64,000 bases of DNA from Roseovarius sp. (lineage in GTDB: Bacteria; Pseudomonadota; Alphaproteobacteria; Rhodobacterales; Rhodobacteraceae), in assembly GCA_029212365.1 (NCBI GenBank), contig JARGOC010000012.1, positions 1 through 64,000 of the forward strand. The letters are read 5' to 3'. Each line of letters begins with the position of its first letter. The first letter of the stretch is position 1. The notes under the pieces are model-generated. The model did no database searches. It was not told the DNA's origin and saw nothing but the letters and a program-made list of their open reading frames with translations. The position numbers and the translations under genes were made by a program. Shown piece after piece: positions 43,567 through 52,383 of the stretch.

Positions 43567-44250
43567 TCAATCTGTGTGACGCAGCCGACGGAATCCCAGA
43601 ATACGGCCCCTGGATGACCCCGGATCATACGTCAGGCCCGAGGTGGACATGCAATCGACGATCTTTTTGATCACTGTGTCGGGGTATTGTCGCGGGTGCA
43701 GTTCCATCATCACGCTGCGGACATGGCGCGGCCATTTTCGCTCAAACAGATGGGCTTCGGCCCCTTCGATGTCCATGATCACCACATGTGGGCGATGTTC
43801 GCCCAGCAAGCTGTGCAGTTGTATCATAGGCACATCCACCACCGCATCTGGGTCTGAATCTACACCCGCCAGTCGGGCCGCCCAAAAGGAGGTCTTTCGC
43901 TCAAACGCAATCGTTGGCGCGGTATCTTCCAGCCCCGTCACAGCACCATGGATGAGCGTTGCGGCCTGATGCCCATTTCGATCCAGATTGGCACGGATCA
44001 CCGGGATCATATCGGGGTTGGCCTCAACCGTGACCACGTTTTCGGGGCCGGTGATGGCCGCACTGAGCGAGGCAATATAGCCGATGCCAGACCCAAATTC
44101 GAGCACTCGGTTGCCTGCCCGCACTCTTGCTTTTACGCCCGCCGCCTCATGGGCCTCATACTCGCCCGACGTCAGTTTGGCGGCTATTTTGTCATTCAGG
44201 ATATGGTCCGGGACGTCCAGTTGAACGCCGTTAACCTCAAAATTTGCCAT
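43567..44250 (-). CDS. FkbM-family SAM-dependent methyltransferase
   Basis: A 227-aa class I methyltransferase. Motif I is VLEFGSGIGYIAS, the acidic SAM-ribose contact is VTVEANPDM, and the FkbM hallmark VIMDIEGAEAHLFE follows near residue 165. FkbM proteins O-methylate sugars or polyketides, or act on exopolysaccharides and lipids; the target is unknown. ATG 44250 (MANFEVNG) has GGAAAG upstream and is preferred over an in-frame TTG at 44292. The gene runs against rplY and pth, interrupting their usual neighbourhood. Confidence 0.82.
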   Translation of the reverse strand: MANFEVNGVQLDVPDHILNDKIAAKLTSGEYEAHEAAGVKARVRAGNRVLEFGSGIGYIASLSAAITGPENVVTVEANPDMIPVIRANLDRNGHQAATLIHGAVTGLEDTAPTIAFERKTSFWAARLAGVDSDPDAVVDVPMIQLHSLLGEHRPHVVIMDIEGAEAHLFERKWPRHVRSVMMELHPRQYPDTVIKKIVDCMSTSGLTYDPGSSRGRILGFRRLRHTD

Positions 44251-44445
44251 GTTGAGCGGGTTCTTTCCGTGATTGATTCTATTTGCGGCCAAGCGTAGAC
44301 CAGCTTAACCAAAATGTTTCGGGTATAGGTTGGAACACAACTTTAGTTCGAAACACGCACAACGATCAATCGACTTGGGTGTTTGGGCCTGTTGCCAGAT
44401 TTGGACGCCCCCGCCGAAACGCCTTAATGAACGGAAGCCATCACG

Positions 44446-45126
44446 ATGCAGCTCTTTGTGGGTTTGGGAAATCCGGGTGCGAAATACGCCCATAACCGGC
44501 ACAATATCGGGTTCATGGCCCTGGATCAGATCGCCGCAGATCATGGCTTTGGCCCGTGGAAGTCAAAATTCCAGGGGCAGATCTGCGAAGGCCGCCTTGG
44601 GTCTGACAAAGTGATGTTGCTAAAACCTGAAACCTTCATGAACCTGTCGGGCCAATCCGTGGGCGAGGCGATGCGATTTTACAAGCTCACGCCTGCCGAT
44701 GTGACCGTGTTTCATGACGAGATTGACCTGGCCCCCGCCAAGCTGCGCGTCAAACAGGGCGGCGGGCATGCGGGCCACAATGGGTTGCGCTCGGTGCACC
44801 AACATATTGGGCCAGAGTATCAACGCGTGCGTCTTGGTGTGGGCCATCCGGGCCGAAAAGAGGCGGTGCCGCATTTCGTGCTTCAGGATTTTGCCAAGGC
44901 GGATGCCGGTTGGTTAGATGATTTACTGCGCGGCATTGGCGATGGGGCACCACATCTGGCCAATGGCGCGCCTGACAAGTTTCTGAATGCGGTTGGCTTG
45001 CGATTGACCCCGGCGCGATCGTCAAAATCCGCGCCCGCCAAAGCGAAGCCGGCCGTAAAGCCGGATGAGCCGCCCACCCCGGATGAACGCAACCCAATGC
45101 AAAAGCTGATGGACAAGTTCCGTTAA
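44446..45126 (+). CDS. pth: Peptidyl-tRNA hydrolase
   Basis: Pth of 226 aa: FVGLGNPGAKYAHNRHNIGF with the catalytic His-20 region, KPETFMNLSGQSV, FHDEIDLAPAKLRVKQGGGHAGHNGLRS and RVRLGVGHPG. It frees peptidyl-tRNAs that drop off the ribosome. The last 40 residues are an Ala/Lys/Pro-rich extension common in alphaproteobacterial Pth and not part of the catalytic core. Confidence 0.96.
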   Translation: MQLFVGLGNPGAKYAHNRHNIGFMALDQIAADHGFGPWKSKFQGQICEGRLGSDKVMLLKPETFMNLSGQSVGEAMRFYKLTPADVTVFHDEIDLAPAKLRVKQGGGHAGHNGLRSVHQHIGPEYQRVRLGVGHPGRKEAVPHFVLQDFAKADAGWLDDLLRGIGDGAPHLANGAPDKFLNAVGLRLTPARSSKSAPAKAKPAVKPDEPPTPDERNPMQKLMDKFR

Positions 45127-45195
45127 GCACCCTCGCGTCAAGCTTGCGCTACCCCCCAATGAGTGTTTGTCTGTGCCACACATAGGAGGGGTGTC

Positions 45196-46359
45196 ATGCG
45201 GCGTTTTCTAAAATGGTTTTTTCGAGGTCTAATAATTCTCGGCCTGATCATGCTGTGCCTGGCGCTATGGAAGCGCGAAGAGCTGACCCGTCTGATGGCT
45301 GTGAACAGCCTGTTCTCAGAAGACAAGATCGTGATGAACTTCTCGCATATGGATGCGGCCTTTCTGACGGTTGATGTGCCGCGTGGTGATGGCCCGAAAA
45401 GTGAGCTGCCCAAAGGCCTCGACGCCAATCTGCCTGCACAGACCCAGCAATGGATCAAGGATCGCTCTGTGACGTCATTGCTTGTGCTTCAAGCTGGGCA
45501 GATCGTGCACGAAAGCTATCATTTGGGCACAAGCCCCGAGGATCGTCGCATCAGCTGGTCCATGGCCAAAAGCTATCTGTCGGCCTTAATGGGAATTCTC
45601 GTGGCCGAGGGTGAGATTGCGTCACTTGATGATCAGGTCACCACGTATGCGCCCCTGCTGAAGGACACCGCTTACAGCGGCGCTACGATCCGCAATGTCT
45701 TGCAAATGGAAAGCGGCGTCACCTTCAACGAGGATTACCTGGATTACGAGTCCGACATCAACCGCATGGGCCGTGTGCTGGCCTTGGGTGGTGCATTGGA
45801 CGGTTTCGCCGCCAGCCTGAAGGGGCGCGACACTGACCCTGGCACAGACTGGCAATATGTTTCGATCGACACCCATGTGATCGGCATGGTCATTCGCGGG
45901 GCCACCGGGCGCGATATCCCATCGCTCTTGTCCGAAAAGATCATCCAACCACTGGGTCTGGAAGGCATCCCCTATTACGTCACCGATGGTGAGGGCATCG
46001 CCTTTGTGCTGGGTGGGCTGAACATGCGCACACGGGATTATGCGCGCTTTGGGCTGATGTTTGAACAAAACGGGCGCTACGGTGACACACAGATTGTGCC
46101 CTCGGGCTGGGTCATCGCCTCAACCCGACCCAGCGCACAAACCACGGCCGAGGAAACCGGCTATGGATATCAATGGTGGATCCCGCTGGGGGCACAGGAC
46201 GGGCAGTTCATGGCGCGCGGAATCTATGGCCAATACATCTATATTGATCAGACCCGCGATGTGGTGATCGTGAGCACGGCGGCCGATCGGATGTTTCGTG
46301 AACCCGGTGTGAATGACGCCAATGTTGCCATGTTCCGATTGATTGCTGAGGGCCTTTGA
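45196..46359 (+). CDS. Serine hydrolase, class C beta-lactamase fold, membrane anchored
   Basis: A 387-aa protein. An N-terminal membrane segment (RFLKWFFRGLIILGLIMLCLAL, residues about 3-24) anchors a periplasmic domain with the SxxK pair in ISWSMAKSYLSALMG, a Tyr-containing WQYVSIDTHVIG second motif and ARGIYGQYIYID third motif. This pattern is close to 6-aminohexanoate-dimer hydrolases and esterases rather than true beta-lactamases. Substrate unknown. AGGAGGGG lies 5 nt before the ATG. It follows pth on the same strand by 69 nt. Confidence 0.82.
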   Translation: MRRFLKWFFRGLIILGLIMLCLALWKREELTRLMAVNSLFSEDKIVMNFSHMDAAFLTVDVPRGDGPKSELPKGLDANLPAQTQQWIKDRSVTSLLVLQAGQIVHESYHLGTSPEDRRISWSMAKSYLSALMGILVAEGEIASLDDQVTTYAPLLKDTAYSGATIRNVLQMESGVTFNEDYLDYESDINRMGRVLALGGALDGFAASLKGRDTDPGTDWQYVSIDTHVIGMVIRGATGRDIPSLLSEKIIQPLGLEGIPYYVTDGEGIAFVLGGLNMRTRDYARFGLMFEQNGRYGDTQIVPSGWVIASTRPSAQTTAEETGYGYQWWIPLGAQDGQFMARGIYGQYIYIDQTRDVVIVSTAADRMFREPGVNDANVAMFRLIAEGL

Positions 46360-46392
46360 GGCCATACTTGCCCTTGAAGGAGCGTGCTCGGA

Positions 46393-46764
46393 ATGGAAAA
46401 GCTGCAATCTATCAATGTACTAGGATCTGCTTTGGTGGCCTGCTCCATGGATCCGATGACCGGTTTTTTCCGAAATGGGGCATGTGATACCTGTTCTGAG
46501 GATCGCGGCAGCCACACGGTTTGTGCTGTGATGACGGCCGAGTTTCTGGCCTATTCCAAATATGTCGGCAATGATCTTTCCACATCCCGGCCTGAGTTCG
46601 GCTTTGTTGGCCTTACTCCCGGTGATCAATGGTGCCTGTGTGCTGCGCGCTTTTTGCAAGCCCATGACGAAGGCTGCGCGCCCAAAGTGAACCTGGACGC
46701 AACGCATGAGCGCGCTTTGGACATTGTCCCCTTGGCCGTGTTGAAAGAACACGCTGAGCAATAG
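46393..46764 (+). CDS. DUF2237 family protein
   Basis: A 123-aa protein matching the DUF2237 pattern: INVLGSALVACSMDPMTGFFRNGACDT, EDRGSHTVCAVMT-EFL-YSK, GNDLSTSRPEFGF-GL-PGDQWCLCAARF and ATHERALDIVPL. It is rich in conserved Cys (five) and is cytosolic. The function of the family is unknown; the cysteines suggest metal or redox chemistry. ATG 46393 is preferred over an upstream GTG. Confidence 0.85.
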   Translation: MEKLQSINVLGSALVACSMDPMTGFFRNGACDTCSEDRGSHTVCAVMTAEFLAYSKYVGNDLSTSRPEFGFVGLTPGDQWCLCAARFLQAHDEGCAPKVNLDATHERALDIVPLAVLKEHAEQ

Positions 46765-47109
46765 GGGTAGCCCCATTGCTTCAAACTCTTAGCCTATAAC
46801 GATTTTCCAAAAAATTCGCGGATAATGAACCTGAGTAAAAGACTCTGGTTGACTTACCTTACAAATTAACTCAGAAAAAGGGTGTGATCCAGCCACCCCA
46901 CAAGTTTTTTGGGGAAGCCCGACATTTGTTTGATGGAAGGACTTCCCGAATGCGAGATGCAATCCGAGACTCAAAAAACTGTGAATGTGCGCGTCACAGT
47001 CACAGACCAGCAACATCTGAATTGTTTGAAGTGTTGGGGCAGGTCAGTGTTTCTGAGGGGTTCAGTATGGAGTGGGTCATGGACCGGTTTGAGCGGGCTG
47101 AAGGGCATT
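46765..47109. other. Non-coding region upstream of hemP with possible promoter
   Basis: No supported gene is present. The interval contains GTTGACTTACCTTACAAATTAAC (about 46850-46872, given here only as position and ends GTTGA..TTAAC), an imperfect inverted repeat with a TTGACT -35-like box, a plausible place for metal-dependent control of hemP. Reading frames that run from here into hemP have no family resemblance before the hemP start. Confidence 0.35.
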
Positions 47110-47112
47110 ATG

Positions 47113-47280
47113 ATGTCGTTTCATAATCCGAAAGAGATCACCAATCCGCCAACCAATAGCTTGCCTGCCTATAACGCCTCCGACCTGACCAAGGGCGGTG
47201 ATCAGGCTCACATCGTCTATCAAAACAAGACCTATACCCTGCGCATCACGCGGGCTGGCAAACTGATTCTGACCAAATGA
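47113..47280 (+). CDS. hemP: Hemin uptake protein HemP/HmuP
   Basis: A small protein of about 55 aa with the HemP signature: PAYNASDLTKGGDQAHIVYQ, then KTYTLRITRAGKLILTK at the C-terminus. HemP is tied to haem acquisition and in several proteobacteria is needed for expression of the haem receptor. Two ATGs (47110, 47113) are possible; GAAGGG at 47100-47105 favours the second. Its TGA overlaps the start of the next gene. No TonB receptor is in the window. Confidence 0.88.
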   Translation: MSFHNPKEITNPPTNSLPAYNASDLTKGGDQAHIVYQNKTYTLRITRAGKLILTK

Positions 47281-47756
47281 CCCAAGCAGAGCAAAGACGT
47301 GGTGGCACACCGGTTGGCGTGATTGCAGACCTAGATGGGGTCGAAGCCGCTTCGGTGATTTATCTGCGACTGTGGTGCGATGGCCCCGCAAGTCAGGCCG
47401 TGGTCTGGAAAGATTTTGCCACAGCCTTGGGCACGTCCCACGGGCGCAAGGCGCTGGAAGGGTTCGATCAACTGTGCGGTCTATGCTGCCAACATGGCCG
47501 CCGTCCCCTGACGCGCCACGGTGTGAATTGCAAATGCCTGGGAGCCGATGAATCGTGTTTTGCCAATTTCATCGCTACGGCCGCAGAAGGCGCGCGCGAA
47601 GATGCCATGCTGATCGCGACTTTGCTGGTTCGTGTCGATGTGGCCCCAATCGTCACCGCATTGGCCACTGATTTTGGCCTCGCCCTAAAGCGCATGTACC
47701 TTCGCGCCCCGCGGGACGTGGCCAGCTTTCCTACACATGAAACAACACTCCACTAA
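47277..47756 (+). CDS. Hypothetical protein linked to hemP
   Basis: A 159-aa protein of unknown function. It is helical and Cys-rich (CGLCCQHGRRPLTRHGVNCKCLGADE at 67-92 holds five cysteines and two histidines, a possible metal or haem site), with EAASVIYLRLWCDGP near the N-terminus. I recall similar unnamed proteins beside hemP in Rhodobacteraceae. It is translationally coupled to hemP (ATGA) and ends 13 nt before the imelysin gene. A regulatory or haem-handling role is a guess from context. Confidence 0.7.
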   Translation: MTQAEQRRGGTPVGVIADLDGVEAASVIYLRLWCDGPASQAVVWKDFATALGTSHGRKALEGFDQLCGLCCQHGRRPLTRHGVNCKCLGADESCFANFIATAAEGAREDAMLIATLLVRVDVAPIVTALATDFGLALKRMYLRAPRDVASFPTHETTLH

Positions 47757-47769
47757 AGGACAACACTCA

Positions 47770-49032
47770 ATGAAACGAGCATATCTTATATCAACTGCGA
47801 TCGGTCTGGCACTGGCAGGGCCCGCACTGGCAGTCGAAAAATCCGCCGTGCTGAAAACCTATGCTGATATCGCTGCGGCCAAATATGGGGACAGTTTGCG
47901 AACGGCTGAAAACCTGAAAACCACCGTTGAGGCATTGATTGCCACCCCGTCAGCGGAACATCTTCAAGCCGCCAAATCCGCCTGGCTGGCCGCGCGTGTA
48001 CCCTATCAACAAACCGAGGTGTACCGTTTTGGCAATGCCATTGTTGATGATTGGGAAGGCAAGGTGAACGCCTGGCCTTTGGATGAGGGCCTGATTGACT
48101 ATGTTGATGGCGCCTATGGTGGCCCATCCGATGAGAATGCTTTTGCTGTGCTCAATGTGGTGGCCAATCCGGAGTTTGAGCTGTCAGGCAATACGGTTGA
48201 TGCCAGCCAAATCACACCTGAATTGCTGTCTGAAACGCTGCATGAGGCGGACGGCATCGAGGCCAATGTCGCCACTGGCTATCACGCTATCGAGTTTCTT
48301 CTCTGGGGTCAGGATCTGAACGGCCATGCTCCAGGGGCAGGCAATCGCCCCTGGAGCGATTATGCCCGGGATGACGCCTGCACAGGCGGCAATTGCGAGC
48401 GCCGTGCTGCATACCTGACGGCGGCCACTGATCTGTTGGTGTCAGATTTGCATTGGATGGCCGCGCAATGGCAGGAGGGGGGCGCTGCCCGCACCACCCT
48501 GACCGCAGACGAAAACGCCGGATTGTCGGCGATGCTAACCGGGATGGGGTCACTTTCCTATGGCGAGCAAGCCGGTGAGCGCATGCGTCTTGGCCTGATG
48601 CTCAATGACCCCGAAGAGGAACATGACTGCTTCTCCGACAACACCCATAACAGCCACTTCTATGACGGGCTGGGCGTGCAGAACGTCTATCTGGGTGAAT
48701 ATGTGCGCATTGACGGAACGATGATCTCAGGGGCGTCTTTGTCAGATATGGTGGCCTCCACCGATGCCGAACTTGATGCGGAAATGCAGGCCAAGTTGAG
48801 CAAAACTATGATGTCGCTTGGCCGTATTAAGGCGGCAGCAGAAGCCGGTTTTGCCTATGATCAGATGCTTGAACGCGGCAACGCGGGTGGCGAAGCGCTG
48901 GTTATGGGGGGCGTCAATGGCTTGATTGACCAAACTCATTCGATTGAGCGTGTCGTCAAGGCACTTGGCCTCGATCAGATCGCCTTTGAGGGCTCTGACA
49001 GTCTGGATAATCCTGGCGCAGTTTTTGAATGA
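47770..49032 (+). CDS. Imelysin-family periplasmic protein (IrpA-type)
   Basis: A 420-aa exported protein. Signal peptide MKRAYLISTAIGLALAGPALA, then two helical imelysin repeats. The family GxHxxE motif is intact as ATGYHAIEFLLWGQD (about residue 177), and DDWEG-VNAWPLDEGLIDYVD and the DCFSDNTHNSHFYD block are typical of the iron-regulated IrpA group. Imelysins are thought to bind metal or metal complexes rather than act as peptidases. AAAGGA lies 9 nt before the ATG. With hemP upstream and bfd/bfr downstream an iron role is likely. Confidence 0.87.
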   Translation: MKRAYLISTAIGLALAGPALAVEKSAVLKTYADIAAAKYGDSLRTAENLKTTVEALIATPSAEHLQAAKSAWLAARVPYQQTEVYRFGNAIVDDWEGKVNAWPLDEGLIDYVDGAYGGPSDENAFAVLNVVANPEFELSGNTVDASQITPELLSETLHEADGIEANVATGYHAIEFLLWGQDLNGHAPGAGNRPWSDYARDDACTGGNCERRAAYLTAATDLLVSDLHWMAAQWQEGGAARTTLTADENAGLSAMLTGMGSLSYGEQAGERMRLGLMLNDPEEEHDCFSDNTHNSHFYDGLGVQNVYLGEYVRIDGTMISGASLSDMVASTDAELDAEMQAKLSKTMMSLGRIKAAAEAGFAYDQMLERGNAGGEALVMGGVNGLIDQTHSIERVVKALGLDQIAFEGSDSLDNPGAVFE

Positions 49033-49057
49033 GGTGCCGCAATTCGCCTTGAGTGTG

Positions 49058-49075
49058 ATGTTATAACATTATAAT
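49058..49075 (+). promoter_or_regulatory. Fur/Zur-like palindrome and -10 box before the porin operon
   Basis: ATGTTATAACAT (49058-49069) is a perfect 12-bp palindrome, directly followed by TATAAT (49070-49075), which could be the -10 box; a TTGAGT lies 15 nt before it. The sequence resembles operators of Fur-superfamily regulators, Zur in particular. Its position between a candidate -35 and -10 suits repression. It lies about 57 nt before the porin ATG. The regulator is inferred from shape only. Confidence 0.5.
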
Positions 49076-49125
49076 AAAAAACCTCTCACAACGAACACTC
49101 AACCCTCGAAACAATTGGAAAACGA

Positions 49126-50142
49126 ATGAACAAGACAATTGCACTCACCACGCTGTCCGGCCTCTTGCTGGCTGGCGGACACGCAGCAAAGGCTGAAGAT
49201 GCCCCTTTCACATGGGAAGGCAGCATCGAGATCGGCGCAGATAGTACCGTAGATTCAACCGACCCCACAGCCGAACTGACCGATGTCTACCTGACCGTTG
49301 AGGGCGCGTTTGAAGCGGCACTTGGCGGCGGGGTTTCGGCCTTTGGTGGACTGACACTTGAATCAATGACCGGTGCCACCGATGACCGCGCCTTTGAGGA
49401 CATTGGCCTTTATGTCAGTGAATTGGGTCTGCGATTCAGCTTTGCTGATACCACGATCTCGGCGGGTAAAATCAGCCCGACTTTTGCAAAAGCCTGGGAC
49501 GAAGCACCGGGGTTTTATGGCACGTCTTTGGCCGAAGATTATGAACTGGCAGAAATGCTGGGGGCCATGGTGGAAACACCGCTGGGCCAATCAGCGGGCA
49601 CATTGTCGTTTGCTGCGTTTTATGCCGACACAACGATCCTCAGCGACAGCGTGTTTGAGGAACGTGGGCAAAACAACACCATCTTTGGCGGTGCGGGCAA
49701 CACGGGCGAGCTGAACAACTTTGCCATCCAGTGGGATCAGAGCTTTGGTGACACTGGCGTATGGGTTGGCGCGCGCTTTTTGAGCAAAGGCACTGGGGAC
49801 GCGTCTGACGAAACTGGCGTTGTTGCCGGTGTCAGCCATGATTTTGGCAATGGCTTTGCCATGTTGGGTGAAGTCGCTCATTTTGATGGCTTCGGTGGCA
49901 GCCCTGATGATGCCACTTACGCCACGCTGGGTGGCAGCTATGCGATGGGTGATTGGACCTTCTCGGCCACGGGCACCATGATTGAGAATTCGGCGACGGG
50001 CCGCGATCATATGTTTGCGGTTGGTTTGGACCGCAGCTTTGCCAATGATATTGAGCTCAATCTGGGCATCGCACGGTTTGACGTCACGGGGGATAATGCC
50101 ACCGCGATTGGCGCCGCGATTGTGATCCCATTGGGAGGATAA
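49126..50142 (+). CDS. Outer-membrane porin-like beta-barrel protein
   Basis: A 338-aa protein with a signal peptide (MNKTIALTTLSGLLLAGGHAAKA) followed by alternating amphipathic strands rich in Gly, Ala and aromatic residues (FTWEGSIEIGAD, GVWVGARFLS, FSATGTMIE), ending GAAIVIPLGG. It fits a 14- to 16-strand porin of alphaproteobacterial type, although it lacks a terminal Phe. It opens a tight operon with bfd, bfr, a di-haem oxidoreductase, an imelysin and DUF1513, so it may admit metal complexes. Confidence 0.75.
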   Translation: MNKTIALTTLSGLLLAGGHAAKAEDAPFTWEGSIEIGADSTVDSTDPTAELTDVYLTVEGAFEAALGGGVSAFGGLTLESMTGATDDRAFEDIGLYVSELGLRFSFADTTISAGKISPTFAKAWDEAPGFYGTSLAEDYELAEMLGAMVETPLGQSAGTLSFAAFYADTTILSDSVFEERGQNNTIFGGAGNTGELNNFAIQWDQSFGDTGVWVGARFLSKGTGDASDETGVVAGVSHDFGNGFAMLGEVAHFDGFGGSPDDATYATLGGSYAMGDWTFSATGTMIENSATGRDHMFAVGLDRSFANDIELNLGIARFDVTGDNATAIGAAIVIPLGG

Positions 50143-50146
50143 AAGA

Positions 50147-50422
50147 ATGATTGTCTGCCATTGCCAAGAAATATCTGACAAAGATATTCACGCTGCCATC
50201 AACTGGATGCGCGCAGCAGATGAGCAGACAATCATCACCCCTGGAAAAATTTATCGCGCGCTTGGTAAGGCCGCGGAATGCGGTGGATGCATGCCGCTGT
50301 TTCTGGCGGCGATGCGCGCAAATGACAATCTGGAAGTCCCCATGCAACTTCGCTCTTTAAAACGCGAGACAACACAGGAACCCAAATATGAACGGCGACA
50401 AAAAGGTAATCGAATATCTTAA
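50147..50422 (+). CDS. bfd: Bacterioferritin-associated ferredoxin
   Basis: A 91-aa BFD-like [2Fe-2S] protein: [14 protein letters not shown] supplies two Cys and [11 protein letters not shown] the other two (about 46 and 49). It reduces bacterioferritin to release iron. The C-terminal 30 residues are a basic extension beyond the usual Bfd (about 64 aa). GGGAGGA precedes the ATG by 7 nt. Its 3' end overlaps bfr by 35 nt in another frame. Confidence 0.92.
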   Translation: MIVCHCQEISDKDIHAAINWMRAADEQTIITPGKIYRALGKAAECGGCMPLFLAAMRANDNLEVPMQLRSLKRETTQEPKYERRQKGNRIS

Positions 50423-50873
50423 CGCGGCCCTGCGCAGTGAGCTAACGGCGGTTAGCCAGTATTGGCTGCACTTTCGCCTGCAAGAAGATTGGGGATTGGG
50501 CCATATGGCCAAGAAATCCCGCGAGGAAAGCATTGAAGAGATGCATCACGCCGACAAGCTGATCGCGCGTATTCTGTTTCTGGGCGGACACCCGAACCTG
50601 CAAAAACTGGATGCTTTGCGCATTGGCCAGACGCCTAAAGAAACGCTGGAATGTGATCTGGCAGCCGAGCATGAGGCCCGCACGCTGTATTCAGAGGCAC
50701 GGCAGCATTGCGAGACAGTTGGTGATTTTGTCAGCAAAAATCTGTTTGAAGAATTGATGACAGACGAAGAAGGTCACATTGACTTTCTTGAGACACAATT
50801 GGATTTGGTCGAAAAACTTGGTGATGAAAAATATGCCCTGCTTAACGCGTCGAAAATGGACGAAGCCGAGTAG
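50388..50873 (+). CDS. bfr: Bacterioferritin
   Basis: A 161-aa ferritin-like protein. Four-helix ferroxidase residues are visible in [43 protein letters not shown] (including the haem-ligand Met of EEMHHAD, about residue 52) and [16 protein letters not shown]. It stores iron as a haem-containing 24-mer. CAGGAA precedes the ATG. The gene overlaps both neighbours, so iron storage and release genes are coupled. Confidence 0.96.
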   Translation: MNGDKKVIEYLNAALRSELTAVSQYWLHFRLQEDWGLGHMAKKSREESIEEMHHADKLIARILFLGGHPNLQKLDALRIGQTPKETLECDLAAEHEARTLYSEARQHCETVGDFVSKNLFEELMTDEEGHIDFLETQLDLVEKLGDEKYALLNASKMDEAE

Positions 50874-52380
50874 GGCTGTCTGTGCAGTTGTGGCCGTTCT
50901 GATGTCAGGTGCGGCAACCGCCGGTCCCAGTGACGAGCCACATCTGAATATCATTCCGCGCACAGCGGCAGAGATCGCACGGATCGCCAAAGTGACCGCG
51001 CTTACGACGGATTTCTCCGCGCCTGCCCAGTTTGAAGACATGTCAGCAGGGGCGGCAACTGTGCGGGTTCGCCCCAACGCGGATGCGTTCTCTCAGCCCT
51101 CTGGCAATATCTCGTTTGAGGATGAACTTGATTTCAAAGTGGGCAACGGTCTTTTCCGCAAACTTTGGGTTTCCAGCCCATCCTCCACGCTGGCCTCAGA
51201 TGGGTTGGGGCCGCTTTACAATGCGCGCTCGTGTCAGCGCTGCCATCTGAAAGACGGGCGCGGTCACCCTCCTGAAAATGCGGATGACAACGCGATATCC
51301 ATGTTTCTGAGGGTCTCGGTCCCAGGATCGCTTGATCAGGCCATGGCCGAGATCGAAGACTATATCGCAACTGCCCCAGACCCCATTTACGGCACTCAAT
51401 TGCAGGACTTCAGCCTGGCAGGCCATCCCGCAGAGTACCGATTGCAGATTGAGTACCAAGAGGTTGAGGTAGCCCTGTCTGAGGGCGAGGTCGCAAGCCT
51501 GCGCCACCCCACCTATAGGGCGGCTGACCTTGGCTATGGCCCATTGCATCCCGAAGCGATGCTCAGTCCGCGTATCGCCCCGCAAATGATCGGCTTGGGC
51601 TTGCTGGAGGCCATCCCGGCGGCTGACATCCTGGCGGGGGCAGATCCAACAGACGCTGACGGCGATGGTGTGTCTGGCCGCGCCAATATCGTTTGGTCAG
51701 TGGAATACGACATGGCCATGCTGGGCCGGTTTGGGCTCAAGGCCGGGGCGCCAACGATCCGCCATCAATCAGCGGCCGCGTTTGCCGGGGACATTGGCAT
51801 TTCCAACCCGCTTTTCGTTGGGCCGTGGGGGGAGTGCACCGATAGACAAAGTGAGTGCCGCGCAGCGCCACATGGCGACAAGGATGACCGCGGCTATGAG
51901 ATTGATCAGGAAGGGCTTGATCTGGTGACCTTCTACAGCCGTAATCTGGGTGTTCCTAAGCGTCGGGATGCAGCTGATCCACAGGTGTTGCGTGGCAAGG
52001 AGGTGTTTTATTCAACCGGATGCACATCCTGTCATACCCCAAGTTTTGTGACCCACCGGCTTGAGGATCAACCCGAGCAGAGCTTTCAGCTGATCTGGCC
52101 CTATAGCGACCTGCTGTTGCATGATATGGGCGAGGGGCTGGCTGACAATCGCCCTGAGGCGCGTGCGACCGGGCAGGAGTGGCGCACACCTCCGCTATGG
52201 GGTATCGGTTTGACCCAACAAGTCAGCGGTCATTCCTATTTTCTGCACGATGGGCGGGCACGAAGCCTGCTGGAGGCCATCCTCTGGCACGGTGGAGAGG
52301 CGCAAAGCATGCGCGATAGCGTTGTGGACCTGACGAAAGCAGACCGTGCGGCCCTGATCGCCTTTTTGGAAAGCCTTTGA
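50824..52380 (+). CDS. Di-haem thiol-oxidoreductase-like protein (DHOR, DUF1111)
   Basis: An exported c-type cytochrome of about 518 aa. Leader [17 protein letters not shown] follows a basic region. Two haem-binding motifs are CQRCH (about 137) and CTSCH (about 400), with conserved DGRGHPP and [21 protein letters not shown] blocks typical of DUF1111. These proteins regularly sit beside imelysins and DUF1513. They may be peroxidase-like electron-transfer proteins acting on metal complexes; direct proof is lacking. The start overlaps the end of bfr by about 50 nt (ATG 50824 or 50833). Confidence 0.87.
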   Translation: MKNMPCLTRRKWTKPSRAVCAVVAVLMSGAATAGPSDEPHLNIIPRTAAEIARIAKVTALTTDFSAPAQFEDMSAGAATVRVRPNADAFSQPSGNISFEDELDFKVGNGLFRKLWVSSPSSTLASDGLGPLYNARSCQRCHLKDGRGHPPENADDNAISMFLRVSVPGSLDQAMAEIEDYIATAPDPIYGTQLQDFSLAGHPAEYRLQIEYQEVEVALSEGEVASLRHPTYRAADLGYGPLHPEAMLSPRIAPQMIGLGLLEAIPAADILAGADPTDADGDGVSGRANIVWSVEYDMAMLGRFGLKAGAPTIRHQSAAAFAGDIGISNPLFVGPWGECTDRQSECRAAPHGDKDDRGYEIDQEGLDLVTFYSRNLGVPKRRDAADPQVLRGKEVFYSTGCTSCHTPSFVTHRLEDQPEQSFQLIWPYSDLLLHDMGEGLADNRPEARATGQEWRTPPLWGIGLTQQVSGHSYFLHDGRARSLLEAILWHGGEAQSMRDSVVDLTKADRAALIAFLESL

Positions 52381-52383
52381 CCC

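Noticed and set aside
46884..47126. Small gene overlapping the hemP start
   Set aside because: The 80-codon frame has no recognisable family and no ribosome site; hemP alone explains the conserved sequence.
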